In this document: piece after piece, positions 32,673 to 41,781 of the stretch | Numbering within the stretch: position 1 is the stretch's first letter | Layout of the letters: each line of letters opens with the position of its first letter | Source: JBDXHU01 sp039989475 | GTDB taxonomy: Bacteria > Pseudomonadota > Gammaproteobacteria > Pseudomonadales > Halieaceae | Direction: 5' to 3' | Length of the DNA: 64,000 nt | Assembly: GCA_039989475.1 (NCBI GenBank) | Contig: JBDXHU010000004.1 | Span: 62,001-126,000, forward strand | The notes under the pieces: model-generated | What the model saw: the letters and a program-made list of their open reading frames with translations, nothing else | What the model was told of the DNA's origin: nothing | Database searches by the model: none | Program-made: the position numbers and the translations under genes

Positions 32673-34214
32673 ATGTCTATTTACGAGCCGATTGAATCCG
32701 ATGACTCGCGCCGCCATTTGCAGTTGCGCAGCCCGGTAACCCTGGAACCTGCCGGTGAACTGATCTGCGCCAATGCCGAAGACGTGGCTGCCGCTATCAC
32801 CAGGGCGCGCCAGGTACAGCCGGCCTGGGCGGCCCTGAGCTTCAAGGAACGGGCCGCGATCATGCACAAGGCCTGTCAACTGGTGGTGGAGAAAGCCGAC
32901 GAGATCATGGACACCGTGGTCGCAGAGACCGGCAAGGCCCGCACCGACGCCATGAGCATGGAAGTGTTTTCGGTCGCGGATTCACTCTGTTACTACGCCA
33001 AGAACGCCGAGAAGTTCCTCAAGCCACGCACGCGCAAGGTGCATGGCGTGCTGGGCTTTACCAAGAAGCTACACATCACTTACAAACCACTGGGTGTCAT
33101 CGGCCTGATTACACCCTGGAACGGTCCCTTCGTGCTGGTCATGAACCAGGCCTGCCAGGCACTGCTGGCCGGCAATACCGTGGTGGCCAAGGGCTCTGAA
33201 GTCACCCCCTTCTCGGCCAAACTGGCCGAGACCATTTTCCTGGAAGCCGGCGTGCCCGAGGGTGTGCTGCAGGTCTTGCTGGGCGACGGCGCGACGGGTG
33301 CGGCTATTGTTGAAGGCGGGGTCGACAAGGTGTCTTTCACCGGCAGCGTCGCCACCGGCCGCAAGGTCGCCGAGGCCTGTGCCCGGCAACTGATCCCGGT
33401 CACACTGGAACTCGGTGGCAACGATGCCATGATCGTCTGCGCCGATGCCGACCTGGATCGCGCGGCCCAGGGTGCCTGGCTGGGTTCCTGCATGAACACC
33501 GGCCACTACTGCTGTGGTACCGAGCGTATCTACGTGGTGGAGTCCGTCTACGAAGAGTTCCTGCAGAAAATCCTGGACGCGGGTAAAGGCCTGAAACAGG
33601 GTAGCGAGCACGGCTTCGACGAAAGTGTCGGCGCGGTATTCTGGGACAAGCAAATGGAGATTATCGAGCGCCATGTCGATGACGCCAGGGCCAAAGGTGC
33701 CACCATCCATATGGGCGGGCAACGCAACCCGGATTTGAAGGGACTGTACTATCAGCCCACGGTGATGACCGAAGTCGATAACAACATGGTGATCATGACC
33801 GAGGAGACCTTCGGCCCCATCCTCTGTATCCAGAAGGTACGAGACGAAGCCGAGGCCATTCGCCTGGCCAACGATTCCGACTACGGCCTCAATGGGAATG
33901 TCTGGACCCAGGACAAGCAGCGCGGCCTGAATCTGGCCCTGCAAATTGATACCGGCGCCTGCTCGGTCAACGACATGGCGGTGAGCTACGGTATTCCCGC
34001 GGCGCCCTTTGGTGGCAAGAAAAGCTCCGGTGTCGGCCAGGTCAACGGCAAGAAGGGTTTGCGCGGCTACTGCCACGAGATGCCGGTGGTGGTCGAAAAG
34101 CGCGGCGGCAAGATACCCAATGCCTATCCCTACACGGCCAAGACCGCCGAGGGCATGATCAAGTTTATGCAAATACTGTGGGTGAAGACGCCAATCGGCC
34201 GCTGGCTGTCTTGA
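32673..34214 (+). CDS. Aldehyde dehydrogenase family protein
   Basis: A 513-residue NAD(P)+-dependent aldehyde dehydrogenase. The catalytic glutamate is E246 in TLELGGND; the nucleophile is C280 (followed by a second cysteine) in MNTGHYCCGTER. The cofactor region has ITPWNGPFVLVMNQACQALLAGNTVVAK and FTGSVATGRKV. The C-terminal PFGGKKSSGVGQVNGKKGLRGYCHEMPVVVE is typical. Substrate preference cannot be read, but a hydrophobic C-terminal tail (MIKFMQILWVKTPIGRWLS) may favour membrane contact and fatty aldehydes. It has its own palindrome-bearing promoter. Confidence 0.92.
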   Translation: MSIYEPIESDDSRRHLQLRSPVTLEPAGELICANAEDVAAAITRARQVQPAWAALSFKERAAIMHKACQLVVEKADEIMDTVVAETGKARTDAMSMEVFSVADSLCYYAKNAEKFLKPRTRKVHGVLGFTKKLHITYKPLGVIGLITPWNGPFVLVMNQACQALLAGNTVVAKGSEVTPFSAKLAETIFLEAGVPEGVLQVLLGDGATGAAIVEGGVDKVSFTGSVATGRKVAEACARQLIPVTLELGGNDAMIVCADADLDRAAQGAWLGSCMNTGHYCCGTERIYVVESVYEEFLQKILDAGKGLKQGSEHGFDESVGAVFWDKQMEIIERHVDDARAKGATIHMGGQRNPDLKGLYYQPTVMTEVDNNMVIMTEETFGPILCIQKVRDEAEAIRLANDSDYGLNGNVWTQDKQRGLNLALQIDTGACSVNDMAVSYGIPAAPFGGKKSSGVGQVNGKKGLRGYCHEMPVVVEKRGGKIPNAYPYTAKTAEGMIKFMQILWVKTPIGRWLS

Positions 34215-34222
34215 GGTAGTAC

Positions 34223-36070
34223 TTACAGCAGGTACTGCAGCCGCATGGTCACACCGAGGCCATCGTCCTCACCGTTGATCTCGCGATCTGTCTGGCTATA
34301 GACGCCATTGATGCTGACCCGAATCTTGTGTCGATACCAGTTGCCGCCGAGCGTCAACACCCGTAAATCGTTGGAGGCGTCATCTTCGGCATCTCCATAG
34401 GTGTAGCTGATGCGTGCAAACACCTCGAATACATTCTGCGCGCCCACCGATAAGGGCGCCCATAAACCCCATTTGGGCCGATAAGTCCGTTGCTGACCGG
34501 TCAGGATATACCCGACCTGGGCATAGGCACCAAATCCCGTTGCATCGGTATCCCCGCCCCAATAGTGAGCCAGGTAAGCCTCAGTCTGCGCGTGCAGTGA
34601 ACCCCTGGAGTACAAGAGCTCGGAGCCAAGCACCGCGGTATGGTCTGAATCAAATTCAGCCAGATACAGCCTCTCGGCTTCGTACATCTCCGGACGCGGC
34701 CTGATAGCGACAAACTCTCCCTTGCGCATGCTGCCCGACATGCCCAGGTGAAGACCACCTGTCTGGGTATCCGAGCTGCCAGCGGTGACGCGCCCGGTCA
34801 CAGCGATATCAGTGTCACTGCTGTTCTCTATATCCTGGCCAAATACGCCCAGGCTGGTTGTGAGATAGCGTGTTTTCGCCTGGCCATACCTGATAAATTG
34901 TTCATCCGCACTGCGCTCAAACCAATTATTCAAGCGCAAGCCCAGTCCACGGCCAGTAACAAATGCAGAAGCCGGTGCGGACTCGTCCATGGCCGTCGTG
35001 AACTTGTTACCCAACAAGCGCTCCTGGGATATAGCTTCCTTCTGGTTGCCGGCGGTGAGCGTGAAGCCCTTTGATTCATTGACATAGCGAAAGTAGAGAT
35101 CCCGCCAGATATCGTCATCTATATCGTAGGCCATCTTGACTTCGCCCAGGTCAAACACGGTAGACCTGACGATGACTTCGCTGCGTCGCAGGTAGAAGTC
35201 GTCGGTGCTCTGGCCGCCCTCATTGGCGTTGAACAAATCGTCAAATTGATATCGGTCACCCTGCCAGGCGCCGCCGACCCAAACATGCACGCCGTCGAAC
35301 AAGACCAGGCCGCCATCTTCACCTTCAACATCACGCAAAACTGTGGTGTCGTCATGCATTTCCACCGTGGTCTTCTCGTCGGCCAGGGCTTCGACCTTGA
35401 CTCTCCTCTCTACATTTTCCTCGGCCGGCTCCAACTGCTGCTTGGGCGACTCCTTGATCTCTTTCAGCTCCAGCGCCTCGGCATCGAGCCTGGCGTCGCG
35501 CCACCAGGGCGTGACGCCTTCCTCCTTGTACCTGGCGTCAGCCTTGCGTGTGACAACAATTTTTTTACGGGTGCTGCGCGGTGCGATAAGAATCGGCTCC
35601 GGCATTTCCAGCTGCAGGTGCCGGGGGGCGCCAGTCACGATTTCATTACGCGTGGCCTGGTCCGGAGACAACTCCAGGGCGAGGTCATAGAACATGAGCT
35701 CAAACAACTGCGCCGCCTCTTCGACCGTCGCTGGCGGCTTCTCATCGCCGCCTATCATGCTCGGTCTGAAACTGCGCGCGTGTGTCTGGTAAAGACGGTT
35801 TAAGGCTTCCTGGCGCTCGGCAGCCGTCATCGTGGACTGCGCTATCTGGCGCATTTCCTCGCGCAGATTGTGAATCACTTCATCTACATTGCGGGGGGTA
35901 GCCGGGTCACTGCCGGCACTGCGGTAGATGAGCGGTGTATCGGAAACCGGCACCCGCGACTGCGGCGGCTGTTGCAGCAGGTCTGCTTCCTTATCGGGGT
36001 CAAGCAGCGGCTGCCCGACTGCCGTGATAGACCAGCAGGCGAGCACAGCGATGGCAATGCGAACGTTCAT
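34223..36070 (-). CDS. OprO/OprP-like porin with long periplasmic N-terminal extension
   Basis: A 615-residue outer-membrane protein with a signal peptide of about 19 residues. Residues 20-240 form a charged, helix-forming extension (many E, R, K and A) not seen in ordinary porins. From about residue 255 the sequence turns into barrel strands: FDLGEVKMAYDIDDDIWRDLYFRYVNESKGFTLTAGNQKEAIS, typical of the phosphate-selective OprO/OprP family (the G-N-Q/F-K segment with the early strands). It ends in VTMRLQYLL. The extension could reach the periplasm or peptidoglycan. The substrate is unknown. It follows the aldehyde dehydrogenase on the opposite strand, 9 bp apart. Confidence 0.75.
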   Translation of the reverse strand: MNVRIAIAVLACWSITAVGQPLLDPDKEADLLQQPPQSRVPVSDTPLIYRSAGSDPATPRNVDEVIHNLREEMRQIAQSTMTAAERQEALNRLYQTHARSFRPSMIGGDEKPPATVEEAAQLFELMFYDLALELSPDQATRNEIVTGAPRHLQLEMPEPILIAPRSTRKKIVVTRKADARYKEEGVTPWWRDARLDAEALELKEIKESPKQQLEPAEENVERRVKVEALADEKTTVEMHDDTTVLRDVEGEDGGLVLFDGVHVWVGGAWQGDRYQFDDLFNANEGGQSTDDFYLRRSEVIVRSTVFDLGEVKMAYDIDDDIWRDLYFRYVNESKGFTLTAGNQKEAISQERLLGNKFTTAMDESAPASAFVTGRGLGLRLNNWFERSADEQFIRYGQAKTRYLTTSLGVFGQDIENSSDTDIAVTGRVTAGSSDTQTGGLHLGMSGSMRKGEFVAIRPRPEMYEAERLYLAEFDSDHTAVLGSELLYSRGSLHAQTEAYLAHYWGGDTDATGFGAYAQVGYILTGQQRTYRPKWGLWAPLSVGAQNVFEVFARISYTYGDAEDDASNDLRVLTLGGNWYRHKIRVSINGVYSQTDREINGEDDGLGVTMRLQYLL

Positions 36071-36096
36071 GTTGAAACTATAGGGCGGCTCGAAGC

Positions 36097-36127
36097 GACA
36101 AACAACAAGCGGGCCGAAGCCCGCTTG
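36097..36127 (-). terminator. Rho-independent terminator of the diiron-protein gene
   Basis: On the minus strand the stem AAGCGGGC / GCCCGCTT with a TTCG tetraloop is followed by the T-rich TTGTTGTTTG. It lies about 40 bp after the stop of 36168-37373. Confidence 0.72.
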
Positions 36128-36167
36128 ATTTAATGCCTTGTACCCACCGCGGTGGGCTCGCCACTAC

Positions 36168-37373
36168 TCAGCCATTAGCGGCCTCAGCCTGCTCTTCGAG
36201 CTTACTGTGAATGGCCTTCTCCATGTGCTCCTGCAGCGCTTGCTGCTCGTAGGACTGCGCTTCGCTGGTATCCAGCGGACGCTCCATGGCTTTCCAGTTG
36301 ATATCGCCGTCATCGGGCAGGTTCTCGTAATCGAGAATGCCCATCTCCTCAAACCTGGGTCGGATCTTGTCAGTCATCAGGCCAATGCGCTTGAGGTTGG
36401 GGATTACGCGCTGGAACAGCAGGTCGCGGAAGGTAGACATGACGAAGCCTTCCATAACGCGCTGGCGGGCCTCCTCAACATCCCAGCCAAAGTGGGCGAA
36501 TACATCGGTGGCGACCAGGCGCTCACGACTGACCACACAGGCCTCGTAGGCAAACAGGGCGCGCTCTTCCTTCTCTTCCTCTGTCAGGGTCTTCACAAAC
36601 TCTTCCAGGTAGTTCACGCCGAAGGTGACATGGCGAGCCTCGTCGCGGGTGACCAGGTAGATGATGTCTTTCAGTACCGGGTCGGGCGTGGTCTCGCGCG
36701 CGGTGTTAAAGGCTGACAGGGCCAGGCCTTCGATAATGATCTGCATGCCGATGAACTTCAGGTCCCAGCGTGGATCGGTGAGGATCTTGTCGAGAATGCT
36801 CTTGAGGCTGCTGTTGATGGGGTACATCAGGCCCAGGCGCTGCTGGATGTACTTGTTGAATACCTCGACGTGGCGCGCTTCATCGAAGGTCTGTGACGCG
36901 GCATAGAGCTTTGCATTAAAGGTGGGCGCGCAGGAGGTCAACTGCGACGCCACCAGCAGGGCGCCCTGCTCACCGTGCAGGAACTGGCTCAGGCTCCAGG
37001 AATTCTGGTGCAGCCAGAACTCGCGCTTCTGCTCGTCGCTCAGGTCGATATAGGGCTGGTAGTCGGCCAGGTTCATCAGCTCGGCGCCCTGCTCGAAATC
37101 TTCCTCCGGCCAGGGGCGTTCCCAGTCGATATCCATCTGGGCGTTCCAGTTGAGATCTTTACCCAACTCGTAGAGCTTCTTGATGCGGTCGTCCTGGATC
37201 GTGTAATCCCAGTTATAGCTACCTGTCAGTGGCGTATTGAAGATCTCCGCGACCTGGTCGACATGCTCACTGGTGAGCTTGTCATCGATGTCATCGGCTT
37301 CGCCCTGACGGCGGTCTGAACCGGCAAAATTCTGTACCTTGCGGGGTGTTTCTTCTAACCATTGCAACTTCAC
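36168..37373 (-). CDS. Ferritin-like diiron protein (AurF/R2-like)
   Basis: A 401-residue helical protein with a complete carboxylate-bridged diiron set in R2 order: E135, E165-x-x-H168 (DEARH), E215, E245-x-x-H248 (a second DEARH). It resembles R2-type or AurF-type oxygenases and the ferritin-like diiron proteins common in Halieaceae-like genomes and mycobacteria. Such enzymes use O2 to hydroxylate, desaturate or N-oxygenate substrates. The substrate is unknown, and no ferredoxin partner is adjacent. It is divergent from the AraC regulator (161 bp apart), which is the best candidate for its control. Confidence 0.82.
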   Translation of the reverse strand: MKLQWLEETPRKVQNFAGSDRRQGEADDIDDKLTSEHVDQVAEIFNTPLTGSYNWDYTIQDDRIKKLYELGKDLNWNAQMDIDWERPWPEEDFEQGAELMNLADYQPYIDLSDEQKREFWLHQNSWSLSQFLHGEQGALLVASQLTSCAPTFNAKLYAASQTFDEARHVEVFNKYIQQRLGLMYPINSSLKSILDKILTDPRWDLKFIGMQIIIEGLALSAFNTARETTPDPVLKDIIYLVTRDEARHVTFGVNYLEEFVKTLTEEEKEERALFAYEACVVSRERLVATDVFAHFGWDVEEARQRVMEGFVMSTFRDLLFQRVIPNLKRIGLMTDKIRPRFEEMGILDYENLPDDGDINWKAMERPLDTSEAQSYEQQALQEHMEKAIHSKLEEQAEAANG

Positions 37374-37534
37374 AGCCCATTCTCCTCGATAAAATCATCC
37401 GTCTCCGCCGCATTTTTGCGCGAAGCTAACCTGGCACCGACCCGATTGGGAGCGGAGCTAAAATGGCTCAGATGTCACTATGTGTGAGGGGTGGGTTGTG
37501 AACAAGGTGATCTGTTGTCAAAATATGGTCATAT

Positions 37535-38539
37535 ATGGCCATACAAAATCCGACAACACCGGCCCAGTACGTACTGATACTGCTGGACCTGGGCCGCCAA
37601 CGCGGCGTCGATGCCGAGGCGCTGCTGCGGGGTACGTCCCTGTCTGCCTCGGGGCTGGCCACGATCGGTGCGCGGGTCAACGAGGATGATTTTACACAAA
37701 TTGTCGATAACGCCTTCGAGCTGACCGGTGACCAGGCCCTGGGTCTGCACCTGGGCAGCCGTCTCAACCTCAGCGCCCATGCCACGGTGGGCCAGGCCTT
37801 CATGACCTGCGAGACCCTGGAGCAAACCCTCAACTTCTTCCTCAAGTACTACCACATTCTGGCCCCGGCGCTGGAACTGCAATACGAACAACGCGACGGC
37901 CGCTGCTCACTAATTCTCAAGTCAGGCTGGCCGGACGGTCGCGCCGCCTTCAGCCACGAATTGTTTTACGCCGCTTTCGTGCAGAGCATTGGCTTGCTGC
38001 TGAGTAACCCGGCCCTGCATTTCCGCGTTGAGTTTCCCTACCCGGAGCCCGACTACGTCGACGAGTACCGCGAGCTGTTCGGTGAGGAGGTGTATTTCAG
38101 CTGCAATGAAGGGCGGATATCAATCGGCGAGGAGTGGCTGGATGCGGAACTCCCCTCCTCCAACCCGGCATTGCTGGCGCTCTATGAGCAGGAATGCCAG
38201 CGTCTGCTCAACGACCTGGAAGACGAGGACTCGCTGACCGAGCGCACCCTGCAACTGTTGCGCAAACTGGAAGGCCATTACCCGCAGATGCCCCAGCTTG
38301 CTGACATGCTTAACCTCAGCCCGCGCACCTACCGACGGCGCCTGGCGGCAGAGCATATGTCTTTCCAACAGCTGCTGGACCAGGTGCGCACCGAGCACGC
38401 CACCCATTACCTGACCACCACCCAGCTGCCGCTGGCCAGTATCGCCTTCATGATCGGCTTCAATGATGTGTCCAATTTCCGCAGGGCCTACATCAAATGG
38501 ACCGGCCACACCCCCAAGGACATCCGCGCCAGTGCTTGA
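37535..38539 (+). CDS. AraC family regulator with arabinose-binding-like N-terminal domain
   Basis: A 334-residue regulator of the OruR/ArgR-like AraC subgroup: an N-terminal sensing domain (about residues 10-205, including EALLRGTSLSASGLATIGARVNEDDF and the LGLHLGSRLNLSAHATVGQAFMTCETLEQTL block) and a C-terminal AraC domain (about residues 235-330: MPQLADMLNLSPRTYRRRLAAEHMSFQQLLDQVR, LASIAFMIGFNDVSNFRRAYIKWTGHTP). The ATG at 37535 has no good Shine-Dalgarno and lies inside a TATGG(T/C)CATA direct repeat (37524-37543) that could be its own operator. It is divergent from the diiron-protein gene and shares an 8-bp overlap with the patatin gene downstream. Confidence 0.88.
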   Translation: MAIQNPTTPAQYVLILLDLGRQRGVDAEALLRGTSLSASGLATIGARVNEDDFTQIVDNAFELTGDQALGLHLGSRLNLSAHATVGQAFMTCETLEQTLNFFLKYYHILAPALELQYEQRDGRCSLILKSGWPDGRAAFSHELFYAAFVQSIGLLLSNPALHFRVEFPYPEPDYVDEYRELFGEEVYFSCNEGRISIGEEWLDAELPSSNPALLALYEQECQRLLNDLEDEDSLTERTLQLLRKLEGHYPQMPQLADMLNLSPRTYRRRLAAEHMSFQQLLDQVRTEHATHYLTTTQLPLASIAFMIGFNDVSNFRRAYIKWTGHTPKDIRASA

Positions 38540-39599
38540 GTCGCTGTCGGTTTACGCCGGCGACAGCGCCCGCGCATTACTGGCCCGGGAGGGTTGGCGC
38601 CCGCAGTTGTTTGACACCCTGGTCGGCGCTTCCGGCGGCCCCAAACTGTTGGGTATTGCCGGGCTGGACCAGTTCCTGTTCGGGGATTTTCTGCAGCGTT
38701 CGCACCACCCCATGCATCTCATCGGCTCCTCCATCGGCACCTGGCGGCACGCTGCCCTGGCCGCCGCCGACCCGGTCGCCAGCCTGGCCAAACTGCACCA
38801 TCAGTACATCAACCAACACTATGACGAAGCGGTGAAGCCCACATCGAGCGTCATCGGGGAGGTCTGCGAGTGGATACTGGATGGCTACGCCGACGCCGGG
38901 CTCTATGACCACCTGTGTGAGCATCCGCGCTTTCAAACGCACATTGTGACTGCCCGCGGGCTTGGGCCTAACAGCGCCCGCCACCCGCTGCCGCGTGCCC
39001 TGGGCATGGGACTGGCCGCACTGGGTAATGCCCTGCATCGGCAGTTGCTACAGCCCTGGTTCCAGCGCGTGGTCTTCAGCTCCCACGGCCGTGCCGACCT
39101 GGGCTTCCCATTTGAGGACTTCGATACCGTACACGTGCCGCTGCAAGCAAATAACGCCCGCCGTGCGTTGCTGGCCAGCGGCTCGATTCCCTTCGTGATG
39201 CCCGGTGAGCGCGATATTGCCGGGGCCCCTGCCGGACACTACTGGGACGGTGGCATTGTGGACTACCACTTCGACTTCAAGGACTACCGGGGCAATGGCC
39301 TGGTGCTATACCCGCATTTTCGCGATGACATTACGCCGGGCTGGTTCGACAAGTCCCTGCCCTGGCGCCGTGCCCCGGGTCATCTGCTGGACCAGGTCGT
39401 GCTGCTGTGCCCGGCGCCCGCGTTCCTGGCCAGCTTACCCCTGGGCAAGATTCCGGACCGCCGTGACTTTCCAAAAATGACCCAGGCGGAACGGATCAAC
39501 TACTGGCAAAGCGCCGCCAGTGCCAGCCAGGTATTGGGCGATGAATTTGCCGCCCTGGTGGACGGGCCCGACCCATTGGCCGGGGTGCAGGCGTTTTAG
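38532..39599 (+). CDS. Patatin-like phospholipase
   Basis: A 355-residue patatin-fold lipid hydrolase. GTG at 38532 is preferred because it overlaps the stop of the AraC gene by 8 bp; a start at 38463 lies inside that gene in a different frame. The nucleophile elbow is G-S-S-I-G (IGSSIGTW) and the catalytic aspartate is in D-G-G (YWDGGIVDYH), the Ser-Asp dyad of this family. The oxyanion-type motif ASGGPKLLGIAGLDQFLFG lies upstream. It has no signal peptide, so it is cytoplasmic, hydrolysing membrane or storage lipids. The overlap with the AraC gene implies a shared transcript. Confidence 0.85.
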   Translation: MLESLSVYAGDSARALLAREGWRPQLFDTLVGASGGPKLLGIAGLDQFLFGDFLQRSHHPMHLIGSSIGTWRHAALAAADPVASLAKLHHQYINQHYDEAVKPTSSVIGEVCEWILDGYADAGLYDHLCEHPRFQTHIVTARGLGPNSARHPLPRALGMGLAALGNALHRQLLQPWFQRVVFSSHGRADLGFPFEDFDTVHVPLQANNARRALLASGSIPFVMPGERDIAGAPAGHYWDGGIVDYHFDFKDYRGNGLVLYPHFRDDITPGWFDKSLPWRRAPGHLLDQVVLLCPAPAFLASLPLGKIPDRRDFPKMTQAERINYWQSAASASQVLGDEFAALVDGPDPLAGVQAF

Positions 39600-39611
39600 G
39601 CGAGTGCCTGT

Positions 39612-39887
39612 TCAGGAAACGTGCTCATCCAGGTATTGGTTCACCGCTCTTCGCAAGGACCCTTCAAACGCCATCGCCATTAAGCCCAGCTTGACCTTGA
39701 CGCTGATCGTGTCGTCTTCAATATTGAGTGAACCATCGACACCGCTGCCGCGAAACGTGGCGCGGTCGCCATTCCAGCGATAGCTGAGCCCATACTGGGT
39801 TTTCATCTCACGGGCCAGCTCTTCGGCGGCCTCGCGCACGTCGTCTTTACTCATGGTGTAGGAACGGCTGACGCTGAATCCGGCCAT
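39612..39887 (-). CDS. Polyhydroxyalkanoic acid system family protein
   Basis: A 91-residue small protein matching the PHA-granule-region family: SVSRSYTMSKDDVREAAEELAREMKTQYGLSYRWNGDRATFRGSGVDGSLNIEDDTISVKVKLG. Members are found near PHA genes, but none is seen here. The function is unproven; a role in granule regulation is a family label. The gene converges on the patatin gene (13 bp between stops) and lies 48 bp downstream of the EamA transporter gene on the same strand. Confidence 0.85.
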   Translation of the reverse strand: MAGFSVSRSYTMSKDDVREAAEELAREMKTQYGLSYRWNGDRATFRGSGVDGSLNIEDDTISVKVKLGLMAMAFEGSLRRAVNQYLDEHVS

Positions 39888-39935
39888 GGTTTGTCCTCAC
39901 GGGCTATTGTTATCGTTTGCGCGATTGTACGCTTT

Positions 39936-40823
39936 TCAGGCCCGTTGGGCGCGCATCACCAACCAGTTGCCCAACATCACCAGCCCCATCCCGGCGATCG
40001 CCAACAGGCTCCACTGGTAATCTTCCAACAAGGTAGAGATTGCCAGCGCCACCAGCGGAAAGACCAGGTTGGCGTAGCCGGCCCGGTCGGCACCCAGTCG
40101 ACCTATCAGGGTCAGGTAGGCCCAGAACGCGATCACCGAGCCAAACACCACCAGGTACAGTAATGAGAGGATGTAGGCCGGACTCCAGTCCACAGTAATT
40201 GGCACCCCGATCAATAGCGCCGCGCCATACATGGCCAGCGCCCCATAGCCCATGGCCCAGGTATTGGTGACCAGCACCGGGATCTCGTGCAGCTTGTTGC
40301 GCGCTGCAATAATATTGCCGAAGGAGGCAAGCATCGTGCCCGCCAGGCAAAACAGCAGGGCGACAAAATTGGCGTCACTGAGATCCAGCGCATCCAGCTC
40401 CGGCCAGAACACGGCCGCCGTACCTGCCAAACCCAACAAGCCACCCACCACCACGCCGGTGCGCACCGGCGTGCCCAGGAACAGCGCGCCATTGATCACG
40501 TTGAATATCATCAGGGTGCCAAACACCACCGCGACCAGGCCGCTAGTAAGCACTAACTCAGCGTGGTAGACAAAGTAATAGTTGCCGCAGAAAAGACACA
40601 GGCCCTGCAGCAGCAAAAACGGGTGGTGGCGCCAGGGCAAGCGCAAGGATTCGCGACGCGCCAGCAAAAACAGTCCTATCAACAGCGCTGACAGGGCGAA
40701 GCGATGGCCCACCGAGGCCATGGGGTCCACCACGCCCAGCTGATACTTGATACCGATCCAGGTGGAGCCCCAGATCAGCACCGTCAGGCCGTACAGCATC
40801 CAGCTGGAGGAAAGTCCCGACAA
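39936..40823 (-). CDS. EamA/DMT family transporter
   Basis: A 295-residue inner-membrane protein with ten hydrophobic segments in two EamA halves. The first half has LIWGSTWIGIKYQLGVVDPMASVGHRFALSALLIGLFLL; the second has NTWAMGYGALAMYGAALLIGVPITVDWSPAYILSLLYLVVFGSVIAFWAYLTLIGRLGADRAGYANLVFPLVALAISTLLEDYQWS. The short C-terminal tail is basic. The family exports amino acids, nucleotides or other metabolites; the substrate is unknown. It follows the GFA gene on the same strand with 5 bp between, so the two share a transcript. Confidence 0.88.
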   Translation of the reverse strand: MSGLSSSWMLYGLTVLIWGSTWIGIKYQLGVVDPMASVGHRFALSALLIGLFLLARRESLRLPWRHHPFLLLQGLCLFCGNYYFVYHAELVLTSGLVAVVFGTLMIFNVINGALFLGTPVRTGVVVGGLLGLAGTAAVFWPELDALDLSDANFVALLFCLAGTMLASFGNIIAARNKLHEIPVLVTNTWAMGYGALAMYGAALLIGVPITVDWSPAYILSLLYLVVFGSVIAFWAYLTLIGRLGADRAGYANLVFPLVALAISTLLEDYQWSLLAIAGMGLVMLGNWLVMRAQRA

Positions 40824-40828
40824 CTGCG

Positions 40829-41227
40829 CTAGTCCTTGCGTGGCAGATGGTCTGCCAGTTCCAGCCAGGGTGCATGGGTGGCGTAGTTCACATGTGCCTC
40901 GGGGGCACGATCAATCGGACCGTGCAGGTTGCTCAGCGAGACGTGCATCTCCCCGGGCCAACGCTCGGACTGGAACAGGAAGCTGGAGCCGCAGTTAGCG
41001 CAGGAACCACGCTGGGCTGGCGGCGAGGACCGGTACCAGTGCAGGCTGTCGGCACCCGCCGTCACGCGAAAACCCTCGCTGCTGAAGCCCACCCAGGTAA
41101 CCAGGGCCGCGCCGTGAAAACGCTGGCACTGGCTGCAGTGGCAATGCGCACACCACAGGCTGGGCAGGTCCACCTCAATAGACACGGCGCCACACAGGCA
41201 GGACCCGGTCACGGTTTGCTCATTCAT
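40829..41227 (-). CDS. GFA family zinc-binding protein
   Basis: A 132-residue protein of the GFA/CENP-V fold. The zinc ligands are in CLCGAV, CAHCHCSQCQ and CANCGSSF. The family includes the glutathione-dependent formaldehyde-activating enzyme Gfa, but small single-domain members are common and mostly unassigned. It lies just upstream of the EamA transporter. No formaldehyde dehydrogenase is nearby, so the formaldehyde role is not supported here. Confidence 0.87.
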   Translation of the reverse strand: MNEQTVTGSCLCGAVSIEVDLPSLWCAHCHCSQCQRFHGAALVTWVGFSSEGFRVTAGADSLHWYRSSPPAQRGSCANCGSSFLFQSERWPGEMHVSLSNLHGPIDRAPEAHVNYATHAPWLELADHLPRKD

Positions 41228-41345
41228 GCTTTGCCACCTCGACGCGACGGTTTATGCGGCGTCCTTGCTGACAGGCCACCGGCAATCAAGTCGCAAGCCT
41301 AGGCCAATCGCCGCTGGAGTCAATGCAGATCCCTGAAATCCACCG

Positions 41346-41373
41346 TTGACCCGCGCAGATATTGGTCTATAAT
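41346..41373 (+). promoter_or_regulatory. Sigma-70 promoter of the sulfur operon
   Basis: TTGACC (41346-41351) and a consensus TATAAT (41368-41373) are 16 bp apart, 36 bp upstream of the rhodanese start. The AT-rich segment after the -10 (TTATATGCTTATTT) could carry a regulator site, but no known box was matched. Confidence 0.65.
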
Positions 41374-41409
41374 CTACAGTTATATGCTTATTTCTTTTGG
41401 TAATATGTA

Positions 41410-41781
41410 ATGCAGAACTCATCACCCAAGGCCGACCGCAAACCCATTCAGCTTGTTGAGCCCGGGCGCGTACAGAGCCTGTGCGAACAGCACCCCAATG
41501 TGCTGGTGATCGATGTGCGCGACCACGCCGACCATGCGGCCGTACGCCTGCCCCACAGCTTTTGCGTGCCCCTGCTGGAACTGCAACAGGACAGCTTTAT
41601 CGATGAACACGCCGGTGACCCCAGCCGCCCGCTGTTGCTGGTGTGCCAACTGGGCAAGCGCGCGCAGATGGCCGCCGAGCACCTGGATGGCAAGCTCGAA
41701 AACCCCCTGTATGTTCTCGCCGGCGGTCTCAATAATTGTATAGATGCCGGCGTCACACTGATTTACGGGCAGGCCCAGTGA
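41410..41781 (+). CDS. Rhodanese-like sulfurtransferase
   Basis: A 123-residue single-domain rhodanese. The fold marks are LVIDVRDHADHAAVRLPHSFCVPLLEL and the active-site loop C79-Q-L-G-K-R (LVCQLGKRAQMAAEHL), where the cysteine carries the persulfide. No signal peptide is present, so it is cytoplasmic. It would move sulfane sulfur between thiosulfate or glutathione persulfide and a thiol. It is the first gene of a plus-strand operon with a sulfite exporter and ETHE1-like dioxygenases, the classic persulfide-detoxifying set. Its stop overlaps the exporter's GTG by 4 bp. Confidence 0.88.
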   Translation: MQNSSPKADRKPIQLVEPGRVQSLCEQHPNVLVIDVRDHADHAAVRLPHSFCVPLLELQQDSFIDEHAGDPSRPLLLVCQLGKRAQMAAEHLDGKLENPLYVLAGGLNNCIDAGVTLIYGQAQ

